From: a virus
DNA length: 20,538 nt
Direction: 5' to 3' (one strand)
IMG/VR virus record: IMGVR_UViG_3300045999_007266
Span: 1 to 20,538 of that record
Part shown: piece after piece, positions 1 to 6,062 of the stretch
Layout: every line of letters begins with the position of its first letter
Numbering within the stretch: position 1 is the stretch's first letter
Translations under genes and position numbers: made by a program
Notes under the pieces: generated by a model
Seen by the model: the letters and a program-made list of their open reading frames with translations, nothing else
What the model was told of the DNA's origin: nothing
Databases searched by the model: none

Positions 1-75
1 TGATGCTAAAGATGATGCTATTGCAGGAAATGATAATGATAAAATTAAACCAAATGAGGTGAATAACTTTTTCAT
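1..75 (-). CDS. Secreted protein, N-terminal 25 residues only (cut by window edge)
   Basis: An open frame begins with ATG at 75 and runs off the left edge. The visible residues begin MKKLFTSFGLILSLSFPAIA: a short basic start, a hydrophobic core and an Ala-x-Ala-like end, which is a textbook Sec signal peptide. The start overlaps the stop of the preceding 66-aa gene in an ATGA arrangement, as is common in this genome, and that supports the start. The mature part is missing, so no function can be given. It follows genes of the late region, so an envelope or virion-associated role is possible, but this is inference. Confidence 0.6.
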   Translation of the reverse strand, partial: MKKLFTSFGLILSLSFPAIASSLAS

Positions 76-272
76 TCGTTCCACCAACCTTCTTCTTTGT
101 GTATCCAGATTTTCAAATCTTTTACATACTTCCTCAATATCTGGGCCTGTTCTTCATGCCAAAAATCACCCGTCTCCATATAAAGACGGGTGTGATTGTC
201 TATTGCTTGTAGTATTTTGTGGATGGGAGCATTCCAACACTCTCGTTTAGGAGTGTTCCATTCTCTTGGCAT
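72..272 (-). CDS. Small hypothetical protein, 66 aa
   Basis: The product starts MPREWNTPKRECWNAPIHKI and ends EEGWWNE. It is rich in Trp, Lys and Glu and has no membrane segment; the C-terminal half looks helical and amphipathic. I recognise no domain. The ATG at 272 has no clear Shine-Dalgarno site. It lies inside the upstream 59-aa gene, overlapping its 3' end by 73 bases in another frame. A second in-frame ATG at 179 would avoid that overlap but also lacks a ribosome site. A strong terminator-like hairpin (167-192) lies within the coding sequence. The overlap with the next gene's start (ATGA at 75-72) supports real translation. Confidence 0.62.
   Translation of the reverse strand: MPREWNTPKRECWNAPIHKILQAIDNHTRLYMETGDFWHEEQAQILRKYVKDLKIWIHKEEGWWNE
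167..192 (-). terminator. Terminator-like hairpin inside the 66-aa gene
   Basis: On the minus strand, a perfect 9-bp stem (CACCCGTCT at 192-184 with AGACGGGTG at 175-167) encloses an 8-base loop and is followed by ATTTTTG. This is the shape of an intrinsic terminator. It lies 7 bases past the stop of the 59-aa gene but inside the 66-aa frame. It may end or attenuate transcription there, or be an RNA structure controlling the internal ATG at 179, which lies in the loop. The U-tract is only five bases. Confidence 0.4.
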
Positions 273-379
273 TGGTATGTAAATGTGTATATTTGCGTAT
301 CACCTAAAAAATCAGTTTGGCATAAGTTAGGTCCAACTACCATATGTCCAACAATAGTTAAAGTCACAAACTCAATCAC
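200..379 (-). CDS. Small hypothetical protein, 59 aa, GTG start
   Basis: A GTG at 379 opens a frame ending at TAG (202-200). The product starts VIEFVTLTIVGHMVVGPNLC and continues with GDTQIYTFTYQCQENGTLL. The GTG overlaps the TGA of the preceding Lys-rich gene as GTGA, which suggests translational coupling and decides the start. The N-terminus is hydrophobic; the rest looks like beta strands with two Cys (C20 and C37). I do not recognise the family. Its 3' end overlaps the 66-aa gene by 73 bases, an unusually long overlap even here, so one of the two may be over-extended. Confidence 0.6.
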   Translation of the reverse strand: MIEFVTLTIVGHMVVGPNLCQTDFLGDTQIYTFTYQCQENGTLLNESVGMLPSTKYYKQ

Positions 380-483
380 TTTTTCTTGCCGCCATTCTTT
401 GCTTTGTTAGCAGTTGCATTTCCCTGATTCTGCTTTTTATTATTAGCAGAACCCTTCTTACCTTTGTTTGCAGACTTTGCCAT
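376..483 (-). CDS. Lys-rich basic mini-protein, 35 aa
   Basis: Thirty-five codons from ATG at 483 encode a protein starting MAKSANKGKKGSANNKKQNQ and ending GGKKK. It is almost entirely Lys, Asn, Gly, Ala and Gln, strongly basic and without hydrophobic segments, so it is probably disordered. Similar short Lys/Asn-rich proteins occur in cyanomyoviruses as unnamed products (from memory, not searched). The start overlaps the stop of the holin-like gene in TAATG, and the stop overlaps the next gene's GTG. A nucleic-acid-binding role is chemically plausible but unproven. Confidence 0.72.
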   Translation of the reverse strand: MAKSANKGKKGSANNKKQNQGNATANKAKNGGKKK

Positions 484-800
484 TATGCTCCACCTGTGCG
501 TGGTTGTACTTGACCTTCTAATACTTCAACTCTCTCTTCAAGAGTTGGTTCTACAGCAGCAACTTCTGGTGCTGATGGTTCTGGTGTAGGTTCCACTACG
601 ACTTCTCTACGTGGTGGTTCTTCTTTCTTTTCATCATCATCACCACCCTTCTTCATTGTGTTAATACCGAAAGTAGCAGCAGATGCGGTGAAAACAGTAG
701 CAATAAAAGTGGGGTCCATCTTAGATAGAGCCCCAGCATAACTAGCAGTAAGAAGAGCGGCAGACCAACCCAAAATCGCAATACGAATAACAGTACTCAT
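483..800 (-). CDS. Holin-like small membrane protein, 105 aa
   Basis: The N-terminal half (residues about 2-50) holds two hydrophobic stretches, around IRIAILGWSAALLTASYAGA and FIATVFTASAATFGI, separated by a short polar turn. Then come a Lys/Asp/Glu-rich segment, a Pro/Glu linker and a short helix near EERVEVLEGQVQ. Two membrane segments plus a charged C-terminal tail is the layout of a class II holin, and the lysozyme and peptidase lie just upstream. That is the only basis for the holin suggestion; no family motif was seen. I chose ATG at 800 over 830 because the ten extra residues are polar and unconvincing. A CTAAATA late-promoter box precedes it at 861-855. Confidence 0.68.
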   Translation of the reverse strand: MSTVIRIAILGWSAALLTASYAGALSKMDPTFIATVFTASAATFGINTMKKGGDDDEKKEEPPRREVVVEPTPEPSAPEVAAVEPTLEERVEVLEGQVQPRTGGA

Positions 801-854
801 ACACTTTTCTCTTTTGTTTGGCGTATCCATCAGTCCTTGTGATGATGTCTTTTA

Positions 855-861
855 TATTTAG
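855..861 (-). promoter_or_regulatory. T4-type late promoter box (CTAAATA)
   Basis: The minus strand reads CTAAATA in the short gap between the stop of the beta-barrel gene (866) and the start of the holin-like gene (800). T4-like phages use a TATAAATA late box recognised by the phage sigma gp55, and cyanomyoviruses use CTAAATA-like versions. No -35 is needed at such promoters. The box is only 7 bases in AT-rich DNA, so its position between genes is the main support. Confidence 0.5.
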
Positions 862-865
862 GATT

Positions 866-3019
866 TTAGAACTTAAATTTAAGTTTTGCAGATACTACTG
901 TGTTAGAAACTCCATCATTAATTTGATGAATTCCTTCAATAACTACCATTTCCTTATAATCAACAGAAGCATTTGCCTCAATCATTCCGCTGGTTTCATA
1001 AGAACCACCGACAGTTATGCCGAATAAATCCTTCTTCTTACCACCAAAACGATGTGAAATATTTAGACCAACCTCACCAGAATGTGAAGTTTTGTTTATA
1101 GCATCTACAGTTCTTCTAGACTGAATAGAACCAGTTTCAGTAAAACCATCTCTTTGATAATTACCAACAGTGTATCCAACAAATGGAGTTACGTTCTTAT
1201 TGAGATGCCAAAATAATCTGTTATTAACAAACCACTCTTTTCCTTGTGTTGAACTTTCATTATTAAAGATACCCTGAACATTTCTGGATACATTATATTT
1301 GTTCTGGGAGAAACCAGCATTTGTTAAAAGTGATAGTGTGTTTCCACGCAACATATTAAACACACCATAATGACTCTTAACAAGATTAGAAGTGCTATCA
1401 ACACCACCTAAATCAATATTGACATTATTATACTGACCACCAATAGTCCAAGTTGGTTTGATATCAATTTCTAATCCACCACCAATAATCAGAGATTTAC
1501 CAGTGTATCCATAATCACCATAAGACCAAGCATAATAATTGTTGCTGAATACTCTTACTTTATCTGTGGTAGGTTTAGTTGGTTCGTGGATGAGAAGGTT
1601 TTGTAATCCACCACCAATCTTATCTAAAACTTCGTGTTGATCAATACGTCCAGAAAGAACATCGTGAGTATTATTTGTATCAACAGAAAGAAGTAATGAA
1701 CTTATAACAGTTCCATCGCTATAAGTATCCTGCTGCAATAAAGGAGTTTGACTTGTAGTTGCAAAATCTCTTCTAATCTTTTGAACTCCATCCTTCTCAG
1801 ATGCATTATGAGTTACTTTGGTAGTAACAACAACTGGAAGTCCAGGTGCAGGAACAGTAACAGAGTTTAATAATGTTGGTGGTTGTGGTTCTGGTGTTGG
1901 CTCTGGTTCTGGTGTTGGATCAGGTGTGGGTTCTGGTGTTGGCTCTGGTGTGGGATCTGGGGTTGGAGTTGGATCAGGTGTAGGTTCAGGTGTAGGTTCA
2001 GGAGTGGGTTCTGGTGTAGGTTCTGGTGTTGGCTCTGGTTCAGGAGTAGGTTCTGGTTCAGGAGTAGGTTCTGGTTCAGGAGTAGGTTCTGGTTCGGGAG
2101 TTGGGGTTGGTGCTACTTCATCAACAGATGGTGCATCTGGATTGTTTGGAGCAACAGGTGTAAATGCTTGACCGTTCTGTGTTGTAGTTCCAGGCTGACT
2201 ATCAACTAAGAGAACTGGTGATAATGCAGTGTCTCCGAGGTTGAATACTGCAAATCCTAAGAGATAATCACCATCAGCACCTACTTGATATGTTGAATAC
2301 TGCCATCCAGTAGAACCATAAGTTCCAGTTGAATAGTCACCTGTTCCTGGATTAGTAAATCCAAGTAATGCATAGTTTTGAAGTTGGTTATTAACTGTTA
2401 CTGTTGGAGATGAACCTGTCCCCTGATAGACAAGTGATGTAATGGAACCATCATTGAAAGGAACATAATCAGTTCCAATGTAGTTCCAAGACATTGTATA
2501 AACTGTTCCAGTTTGCAAAGTCACTGACTTTGTAATCCAAGCAGCATCAGTTGGATTTGGATTTCCTAATCCAGATGCTTGTTGCTGCTGTTGAAGAAGA
2601 GTTTTTATTTCTTGATTTTCTGCTGATGTTAATCCAAGTGCTTGTGTTGCTTGATTAAATGTTTGTTGACCATTTGGTTGTAGTGCAGCACCAGCATCCC
2701 CATAAGGAGCAAACTCCCAAGTTGTTGGTGTTACTGCGGGTGCGTGGTATGGGTTAGGAGAACCATCTTGGAGAGTTGGACTTCCTACTGCTCCGTGAGA
2801 AGGTGCATTGAAGATTACTGGATTATCGACAACACTAACACCCGTTCCCTGTCCTGTGATTGTGCTGTCTAATGTTCCTGTTTGAGTTCCAGTATTCCAT
2901 CCTGAGGTATTTCCAGACTCAAAATCTGTACCAGAAATAGTATCTGCAAATGCAATTGTAGGCACTCCAATAAGAAGCGCAGACGCTGCAGACAGCGCCC
3001 TTTGCGTGTAGTTAGACAT
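866..3019 (-). CDS. Secreted outer-membrane beta-barrel protein with Pro-Glu repeat linker, 717 aa
   Basis: The order of parts is as follows. A signal peptide (residues 1-25, cut after AFA) comes first. Then a Gly/Thr/Ser-rich, beta-sandwich-like region follows (about 26-300), with a Gln run near 140-145. A Pro/Thr/Glu repeat linker spans about 304-384, and a polar region about 385-485. The C-terminal part (about 490-717) has alternating aromatic strands such as [13 protein letters not shown] and ends in FKF. A final Phe after alternating hydrophobic residues is the usual sorting signal for Bam-assembled barrels, so this resembles an autotransporter or porin barrel carrying an N-terminal passenger. 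It lies between the lysozyme and the holin-like gene. It could decorate the infected-cell surface, take part in lysis, or be virion-associated. The leader has no Shine-Dalgarno site. Confidence 0.82.
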   Translation of the reverse strand: MSNYTQRALSAASALLIGVPTIAFADTISGTDFESGNTSGWNTGTQTGTLDSTITGQGTGVSVVDNPVIFNAPSHGAVGSPTLQDGSPNPYHAPAVTPTTWEFAPYGDAGAALQPNGQQTFNQATQALGLTSAENQEIKTLLQQQQQASGLGNPNPTDAAWITKSVTLQTGTVYTMSWNYIGTDYVPFNDGSITSLVYQGTGSSPTVTVNNQLQNYALLGFTNPGTGDYSTGTYGSTGWQYSTYQVGADGDYLLGFAVFNLGDTALSPVLLVDSQPGTTTQNGQAFTPVAPNNPDAPSVDEVAPTPTPEPEPTPEPEPTPEPEPTPEPEPTPEPTPEPTPEPTPEPTPDPTPTPDPTPEPTPEPTPDPTPEPEPTPEPQPPTLLNSVTVPAPGLPVVVTTKVTHNASEKDGVQKIRRDFATTSQTPLLQQDTYSDGTVISSLLLSVDTNNTHDVLSGRIDQHEVLDKIGGGLQNLLIHEPTKPTTDKVRVFSNNYYAWSYGDYGYTGKSLIIGGGLEIDIKPTWTIGGQYNNVNIDLGGVDSTSNLVKSHYGVFNMLRGNTLSLLTNAGFSQNKYNVSRNVQGIFNNESSTQGKEWFVNNRLFWHLNKNVTPFVGYTVGNYQRDGFTETGSIQSRRTVDAINKTSHSGEVGLNISHRFGGKKKDLFGITVGGSYETSGMIEANASVDYKEMVVIEGIHQINDGVSNTVVSAKLKFKF
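1870..2110 (-). repeat. Coding tandem repeat: Pro-Thr-Pro-Glu linker
   Basis: About 240 bases consist of degenerate, in-frame 6- to 18-base units encoding alternating PEP, PTPEP and PDPTP motifs. On the plus strand they read as variations of ggttctggtgtaggttctgg. The protein stretch is a stiff, extended spacer between the N-terminal region and the barrel of the 717-aa protein, like the Pro-rich linkers of TonB or of cell-surface adhesins. Repeat number probably varies between relatives through slippage. Confidence 0.85.
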
Positions 3020-3116
3020 AAAAATACGGTGGTTGGTTTAGCAGTTATTTCCAAGAACTACTAAACACAACTCACCGTGGTGTGGGGTTAAGTTGCTTCA
3101 ACTCACTGGTTGAAAC

Positions 3117-3124
3117 TATTTATC
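3117..3124 (-). promoter_or_regulatory. Possible T4-type late promoter box (GATAAATA)
   Basis: GATAAATA overlaps the lysozyme stop codon and lies about 100 bases upstream of the beta-barrel gene start at 3019. It matches seven of eight positions of the T4 late box TATAAATA. In between, the minus strand can form a hairpin (GTTTCAAC with GTTGAAGC, near 3092-3115), and the remaining leader shows no other feature. Confidence 0.4.
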
Positions 3125-3791
3125 CTTTTTTCCAAGCATCTCCTTCTGCTTTTCTTCTACGAGCAAGTCCTGCTTCTACATTGGAACCAGGATTTCTGTA
3201 GAGATAAAGTGCATCTGGAACTTTGTCCCATTCTTTATTCTTTAATGTACGAGTAATGGTATTGAAGTTATCACCACCATAAAAACCAGCACCAAGATTA
3301 TAAGCAAAAGAAAGTAGAGCACCTCTTTTACCATCACTCATCTCATTCCAATGTGGAATTTTACGAAGTGAAGGAAGAAACTGGTTCTTGCACTGACTAA
3401 TCAATAGTTCATCAGCTTCCTGTTGAGTGATTTGATCACCAAGTTGGAATGGTCCACCATCCTTCTTACGAGTAGAACCCCAACCAATGGTGATTGGAAG
3501 TCCACCAGATAGAGGATCTGGGTATGCCTTTAGATGACATCCTTCAAACTCCTTAATTAATTTAATACCAGTCATTGGCATATCGTCACCACCTGCTACA
3601 GGAGCGGCAGCAGATGGTGCTGATGCTGGTGCCGCATTACCCTTTTTTCCTCTATAAATCTCCGCCCAATCTACATTATCTTCTAGATATTTGACTGGCA
3701 GATTATCTTCCAGCCACTGCACTGCCTTTACGTGATTTGGATTCTTCTCGTCATAAAACTTGAAGAAGTTGTGTAAATCAATTCTTGCCAT
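3120..3791 (-). CDS. Phage lysozyme (endolysin), GH24 family, 223 aa
   Basis: The C-terminal domain (about residues 75-223) is a GH24 muramidase that cuts peptidoglycan between MurNAc and GlcNAc. The catalytic region reads IKEFEGCHLKAYPDP, then PITIGWGST, giving the Glu, Asp and Thr triad in family order. Later come ALLSFAYNLG and the typical C-terminal GLARRRKAE. An N-terminal module of about 50 residues (DLHNFFKFYDEKNPNHVKAV and onwards) is shared with the C39-like peptidase just upstream, and an Ala/Pro linker separates it from the enzyme. There is no signal peptide, so a holin would be needed. A good ribosome site (AGGAGG, 5 bases before ATG) fixes the start. Confidence 0.92.
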   Translation of the reverse strand: MARIDLHNFFKFYDEKNPNHVKAVQWLEDNLPVKYLEDNVDWAEIYRGKKGNAAPASAPSAAAPVAGGDDMPMTGIKLIKEFEGCHLKAYPDPLSGGLPITIGWGSTRKKDGGPFQLGDQITQQEADELLISQCKNQFLPSLRKIPHWNEMSDGKRGALLSFAYNLGAGFYGGDNFNTITRTLKNKEWDKVPDALYLYRNPGSNVEAGLARRRKAEGDAWKKG

Positions 3792-3924
3792 TGTTGCCTC
3801 CTATATTTGGAAAGTATATATCAAATAGTTCACTTGCTTCTTTATGTCGTCCTTGATTTGTGAGTTTCTTCACTTCTTCCAGAATTTTTTTCTTAAACTC
3901 AGTCGAAGATCCTTCCCCACCCAT
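3778..3924 (-). CDS. Small hypothetical protein between peptidase and lysozyme, 48 aa
   Basis: The product (MGGEGSSTEFKKKILEEVKK and onwards) is a charged helical protein with no membrane segment. Two adjacent ATGs exist at 3927 and 3924; a perfect AGGAGG at 3935-3930 sits 2 and 5 bases upstream respectively, so 3924 is preferred. It starts inside the end of the peptidase gene and ends 14 bases inside the lysozyme gene, so the three genes are tightly coupled. The position suggests a lysis accessory role (regulator or antiholin-type partner), but no sequence feature proves it. Confidence 0.62.
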   Translation of the reverse strand: MGGEGSSTEFKKKILEEVKKLTNQGRHKEASELFDIYFPNIGGNNGKN

Positions 3925-4570
3925 CATTACCTCCTGGGCACCAACGATGCTTAAGAACTGCTTTAGTGTAAATGGTCTTCTTACCATTTGTGACTGGACC
4001 AGTATAGTTATCATTCAGAGAACCATATGGATCATTGACATAATATCCTTTACCGTCTGGTGTCTTACCAATTACAACACACATGTGCCCACCAGTAGGT
4101 GCAGATAAAGAACCCCTATGCAGGATACCAATAACAACAGGTTTCCCAGCATCAAGACTCTTATCAATGTCAGCAAAAGAAAGATTGTAACTAAAGTGTG
4201 ACTTAATTCCATAACCTTGTAGAACCTTCGTCTGAACCGCATGGTCAGTCGTGTCACCAATAGCAAATACTTTCTTAACATACTCATCGTCACCTTTAAT
4301 GCTTCCTGGCTTGAGGAAAGCAAGACACATAGCACACGATGAAGAGTTGCAAGTTCTATGTGCATCTCTATAGTTATCAACCTGGTTGAAATATGGTACT
4401 GCTAGAACTGCTGGAGTTGGTGGTTTAGTTCTAAAAATGCCAATCCAGTCAGTCTCGGAATCATCCATAAACTCAGCAGGTAGGTTATCTTCTAACCATT
4501 GAACTGCTGCTACATGGTTCGAATTACCATCATCATAATACTTAAAAAAGTTATGAAGATCTAACGTCAT
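3899..4570 (-). CDS. C39-like cysteine peptidase with phage N-terminal module, 223 aa
   Basis: Residues 1-47 are the same module as in the lysozyme (LHNFFKYYDDGNSNHVAAVQ and onwards). Residues about 55-223 look like the peptidase C39_2 family, papain-fold enzymes. VPYFNQVDN supplies the oxyanion Gln (Q63); HRTCNSSSCAMCL puts the catalytic Cys at C74, aligned with the usual CGPxSxAM; GGHMCVVIG supplies the His and VNDPYG the Asp/Asn. A cell-wall or processing peptidase acting with the lysozyme is likely, perhaps cutting peptidoglycan cross-bridges, but the substrate is not visible. A late box (4602-4595) lies just upstream. ATG at 4570 is the only sensible start and has a weak ribosome site. 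Confidence 0.85.
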   Translation of the reverse strand: MTLDLHNFFKYYDDGNSNHVAAVQWLEDNLPAEFMDDSETDWIGIFRTKPPTPAVLAVPYFNQVDNYRDAHRTCNSSSCAMCLAFLKPGSIKGDDEYVKKVFAIGDTTDHAVQTKVLQGYGIKSHFSYNLSFADIDKSLDAGKPVVIGILHRGSLSAPTGGHMCVVIGKTPDGKGYYVNDPYGSLNDNYTGPVTNGKKTIYTKAVLKHRWCPGGNDGWGRIFD

Positions 4571-4594
4571 CTTTACTGTGGCATAAGCTTGAAA

Positions 4595-4602
4595 TATTTA
4601 TC
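4595..4602 (-). promoter_or_regulatory. T4-type late promoter box (GATAAATA)
   Basis: GATAAATA lies 25 bases upstream of the peptidase ATG and overlaps the stop codon of the 53-aa gene. Spacing and sequence fit a phage late promoter for the peptidase, 48-aa and lysozyme unit. Confidence 0.5.
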
Positions 4603-4762
4603 AATATGAATATTCATTAATTTTATCTAATACTTTATTAAGATACTTATTTGCAATTGATTTTGGGTCCGATGTCCAATTTATATCTTCTCTATAGAGT
4701 TCCGTTTTCAACTTCTCTAAATGAACTCTCATCTCATCTTTAGTCAAATGATTTCTAGGCAT
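4601..4762 (-). CDS. Conserved-type cyanophage hypothetical protein, 53 aa
   Basis: The 53-codon frame starts MPRNHLTKDEMRVHLEKLKT and ends KVLDKINEYSY. It is a soluble, highly charged, mainly helical protein. Proteins of this form (MPRN, LTKDEMR, then a lysine-rich helix ending near LDKIDEY) recur in cyanomyovirus genomes as unnamed products; that comes from memory rather than a search. ATG at 4762 is preceded within 30 bases by the peroxiredoxin-operon terminator, whose loop contains a CTAAATA late box, so the gene probably begins the late unit that runs into the peptidase. Confidence 0.85.
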   Translation of the reverse strand: MPRNHLTKDEMRVHLEKLKTELYREDINWTSDPKSIANKYLNKVLDKINEYSY

Positions 4763-4772
4763 GAAACAAAAA

Positions 4773-4801
4773 AACTCTGCTGCTTATTTAGCAACAGAGT
4801 T
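4773..4801 (-). terminator. Intrinsic terminator of the redox operon
   Basis: On the minus strand an 11-bp stem (AACTCTGTTGC with GCAGCAGAGTT, one G-U pair) encloses a 7-base loop and runs into seven T residues. It lies about 20 bases past the peroxiredoxin stop at 4821 and ends the operon that begins with hli at 6266. Confidence 0.9.
4785..4791 (-). promoter_or_regulatory. Late promoter box within terminator loop (CTAAATA)
   Basis: CTAAATA occupies the loop of the terminator at 4773-4801 and lies 23 bases upstream of the 53-aa gene's ATG. The distance suits a late promoter for the 53-aa gene. The match is short and the loop is AT-rich, so chance cannot be excluded. Confidence 0.35.
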
Positions 4802-4820
4802 AATATTATTTCTTATTATT

Positions 4821-5348
4821 TCAAACTGATACAGTTTTGTTTACAGTTGACTTCACATATTCATAAACTGCTTCTGGAGTTGTTGCTTCATAAGGGTCAG
4901 AAGCAGCATTATCTTGCTTTCCTTCTTCCTCAAAAAGTTTTTCGATAATACCATTATTTACCACAGCAGCATATCTCCAAGAACGCTGACCAAAACCAAG
5001 ATTGGCCTTGGCAACGAGTTGACCCATAGAACGAGTGAAGTAAGCATTGCCATCTGGAATTAGTTTTACATTCTTGATGTTTTGGTCTTGTGCCCAAGCA
5101 TTCATCACGAATCCATCATTCACAGAGATACAGTAAATAGCATCAATACCAAGTGCTTGAAACTCTTCAAACTTCTCTTCAAATCCAGGAAGTTGATATG
5201 CAGAGCAAGTAGGAGTAAATGCACCAGGCAGTGAGAAAATTACTACACGCTTACCATCAAAAAGTTCAGAAGCAGTACGATTTACAAACTCTCCAGACTC
5301 ACGAAATACAAATTCAACTTGTGGAATTTGATAACCTTCTTTACGCAT
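4821..5348 (-). CDS. Peroxiredoxin, Prx5/type II, 175 aa
   Basis: This thiol peroxidase reduces H2O2 and alkyl hydroperoxides using thioredoxin or glutaredoxin. The active site reads FSLPGAFTPTCS with the peroxidatic Cys at C48, plus the conserved Arg in FGQRSWRYAAVV. A second Cys (C73, IYCISVND) is present. Length and motifs match the atypical 2-Cys/1-Cys Prx5 subgroup found in cyanobacteria. GGAGG five bases before ATG at 5348 decides the start; an upstream in-frame codon at 5366 is rejected. It is the last gene of the hli-ferredoxin operon, where it would remove peroxides formed by photosynthetic electron transport in infected cells. Confidence 0.93.
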   Translation of the reverse strand: MRKEGYQIPQVEFVFRESGEFVNRTASELFDGKRVVIFSLPGAFTPTCSAYQLPGFEEKFEEFQALGIDAIYCISVNDGFVMNAWAQDQNIKNVKLIPDGNAYFTRSMGQLVAKANLGFGQRSWRYAAVVNNGIIEKLFEEEGKQDNAASDPYEATTPEAVYEYVKSTVNKTVSV

Positions 5349-5359
5349 TGTAACCTCCA

Positions 5360-5479
5360 TCACCAAATACCAGGAATAATTTGACCAGTAGTGAGATAAG
5401 TGCCAACAGCAATTACAAATCCAAGCATTGCTAGACGAGCATTGAGGATCTCTGCCTCAGGTGTGAATCCAAATTTCAT
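5360..5479 (-). CDS. hli: High-light-inducible protein, short form, 39 aa
   Basis: Thirty-nine codons encode a single-helix Hli/SCP protein: PEAEILNARLAMLGFVIAV, with the chlorophyll-binding pattern ExxNxRxAMxGF, then a short loop and the ending GQIIPGIW. Hli proteins bind chlorophyll and carotenoid in the thylakoid and protect photosystem II. An AGGAG site precedes ATG at 5479, which overlaps the previous stop as ATGA. It is almost only the helix, much shorter than the 67-aa Hli at the front of the same operon. Confidence 0.9.
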   Translation of the reverse strand: MKFGFTPEAEILNARLAMLGFVIAVGTYLTTGQIIPGIW

Positions 5480-5676
5480 TTTGTTTCTCCTTTATAAGAA
5501 TGTTGTTGTTTAAGTTCTGGGTTTGGGTTACAAACCATTTTTTCTTTAACAGGTTTAATTACAATAAACTTGTCATTCTTTAGTGTTCCAGCAATTTTGA
5601 CTTCTAATTCAATATCACTGTCCCATCCAATTTCTTGAAGGGCAACTCCCAATTGCCCAAGCATTCCAGCACTCAC
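5476..5676 (-). CDS. Hypothetical protein following ferredoxin, 66 aa, GTG start
   Basis: The product starts [20 protein letters not shown] (initiator GTG), has a predicted beta segment around [13 protein letters not shown] and DKFIVIKPV, and ends in a polar tail KGETK. There is no membrane helix. GTG at 5676 overlaps the ferredoxin stop (GTGA) and has AGGAAG seven bases upstream, which supports it over the ATG at 5664. Its place between ferredoxin and hli suggests a redox or photosystem-related role, but I do not recognise a domain. Confidence 0.74.
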   Translation of the reverse strand: MSAGMLGQLGVALQEIGWDSDIELEVKIAGTLKNDKFIVIKPVKEKMVCNPNPELKQQHSYKGETK

Positions 5677-5963
5677 AGGTTTTCTTCCTGTTCAGTAAGG
5701 ATTACACAGTCGCTAGTGGGATATGCGACACATGTAAGCACCCAACCTTCTTCAAGTTGGTCATCATCAAGGAACGATTGCTCCTCGTTATCTACTGTTC
5801 CACTGATTAATTTTCCAGCACAAGCAGAGCAAGCACCAGCACGACAAGATGAAGGCAGGTCTATCCCTGCATCTTCAGCAGCTTCAAGAATGTATTGGTC
5901 CTCAGCACACTGAATAGTTTGCTCAGTGCCATCGGGGGTACGAAGAGTAACGTTATATGCCAT
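5673..5963 (-). CDS. petF: [2Fe-2S] plant-type ferredoxin, 96 aa
   Basis: This is a soluble one-electron carrier that takes electrons from photosystem I and passes them to FNR, phage or host reductases. The cluster ligands are C40, C45 and C48 ([14 protein letters not shown]) and C78 (VLTCVAYP), the exact plant/cyanobacterial spacing. Acidic surface segments (FLDDDQLEE) fit binding to partner proteins. Length is normal. ATG at 5963 overlaps the stop of the 28-aa gene as TAATG. It lies in an operon with two Hli proteins and peroxiredoxin, so the phage appears to maintain photosynthetic electron flow during infection. Confidence 0.96.
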   Translation of the reverse strand: MAYNVTLRTPDGTEQTIQCAEDQYILEAAEDAGIDLPSSCRAGACSACAGKLISGTVDNEEQSFLDDDQLEEGWVLTCVAYPTSDCVILTEQEENL

Positions 5964-6049
5964 TAGTAAGTTTCACAAAGTTTTTCTACGGATGCTGCCA
6001 ACAGTACGAAGAAGGCAACTGAAGTCATTGTAAAGATAATTGAAGTCAT
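5963..6049 (-). CDS. Single-span membrane mini-protein, 28 aa
   Basis: Twenty-eight codons read [20 protein letters not shown] and end VEKLCETY. One hydrophobic helix with a short polar Cys-containing tail is the form of small photosystem subunits (PetN-, PsbT- or PsbN-sized), but I could not match it to one. It lies 13 bases after hli and its TAA overlaps the ferredoxin ATG, so it sits in the redox operon and is probably translated with ferredoxin. The first ten codons contain a 12-base in-frame duplication (ACAATGACTTCA, 21 bases apart), giving two possible ATGs (6049 and 6028). Confidence 0.72.
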   Translation of the reverse strand: MTSIIFTMTSVAFFVLLAASVEKLCETY

Positions 6050-6055
6050 TGTCAA
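6027..6055 (-). promoter_or_regulatory. Possible internal sigma70 promoter before ferredoxin
   Basis: TTGACA (6055-6050), a 17-base spacer and TACAAT (6032-6027) closely match the bacterial consensus. It overlaps the start of the 28-aa gene, so transcripts from it would begin inside that gene and serve mainly ferredoxin and downstream genes. The two hexamers partly fall within the 12-base duplication, so the match may be a by-product of coding sequence. Confidence 0.38.
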
Positions 6056-6062
6056 TCAGTTG

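Noticed and set aside
1-250. Plus-strand frame reading through the left edge
   Set aside because: It would be antisense to three minus-strand genes with matching overlaps and a signal peptide; no other plus-strand gene exists in the window.
1870-2110. Short repeated units considered as a CRISPR-like or origin iteron array
   Set aside because: Units are multiples of three, lie in frame within a protein and have no unique spacers.
1818-2209. Plus-strand Gly/Ser/Val- and Trp/Cys-rich frames over the Pro-Glu repeats
   Set aside because: They are the complements of PTPEP codons; the repetitive composition explains the long open frames.
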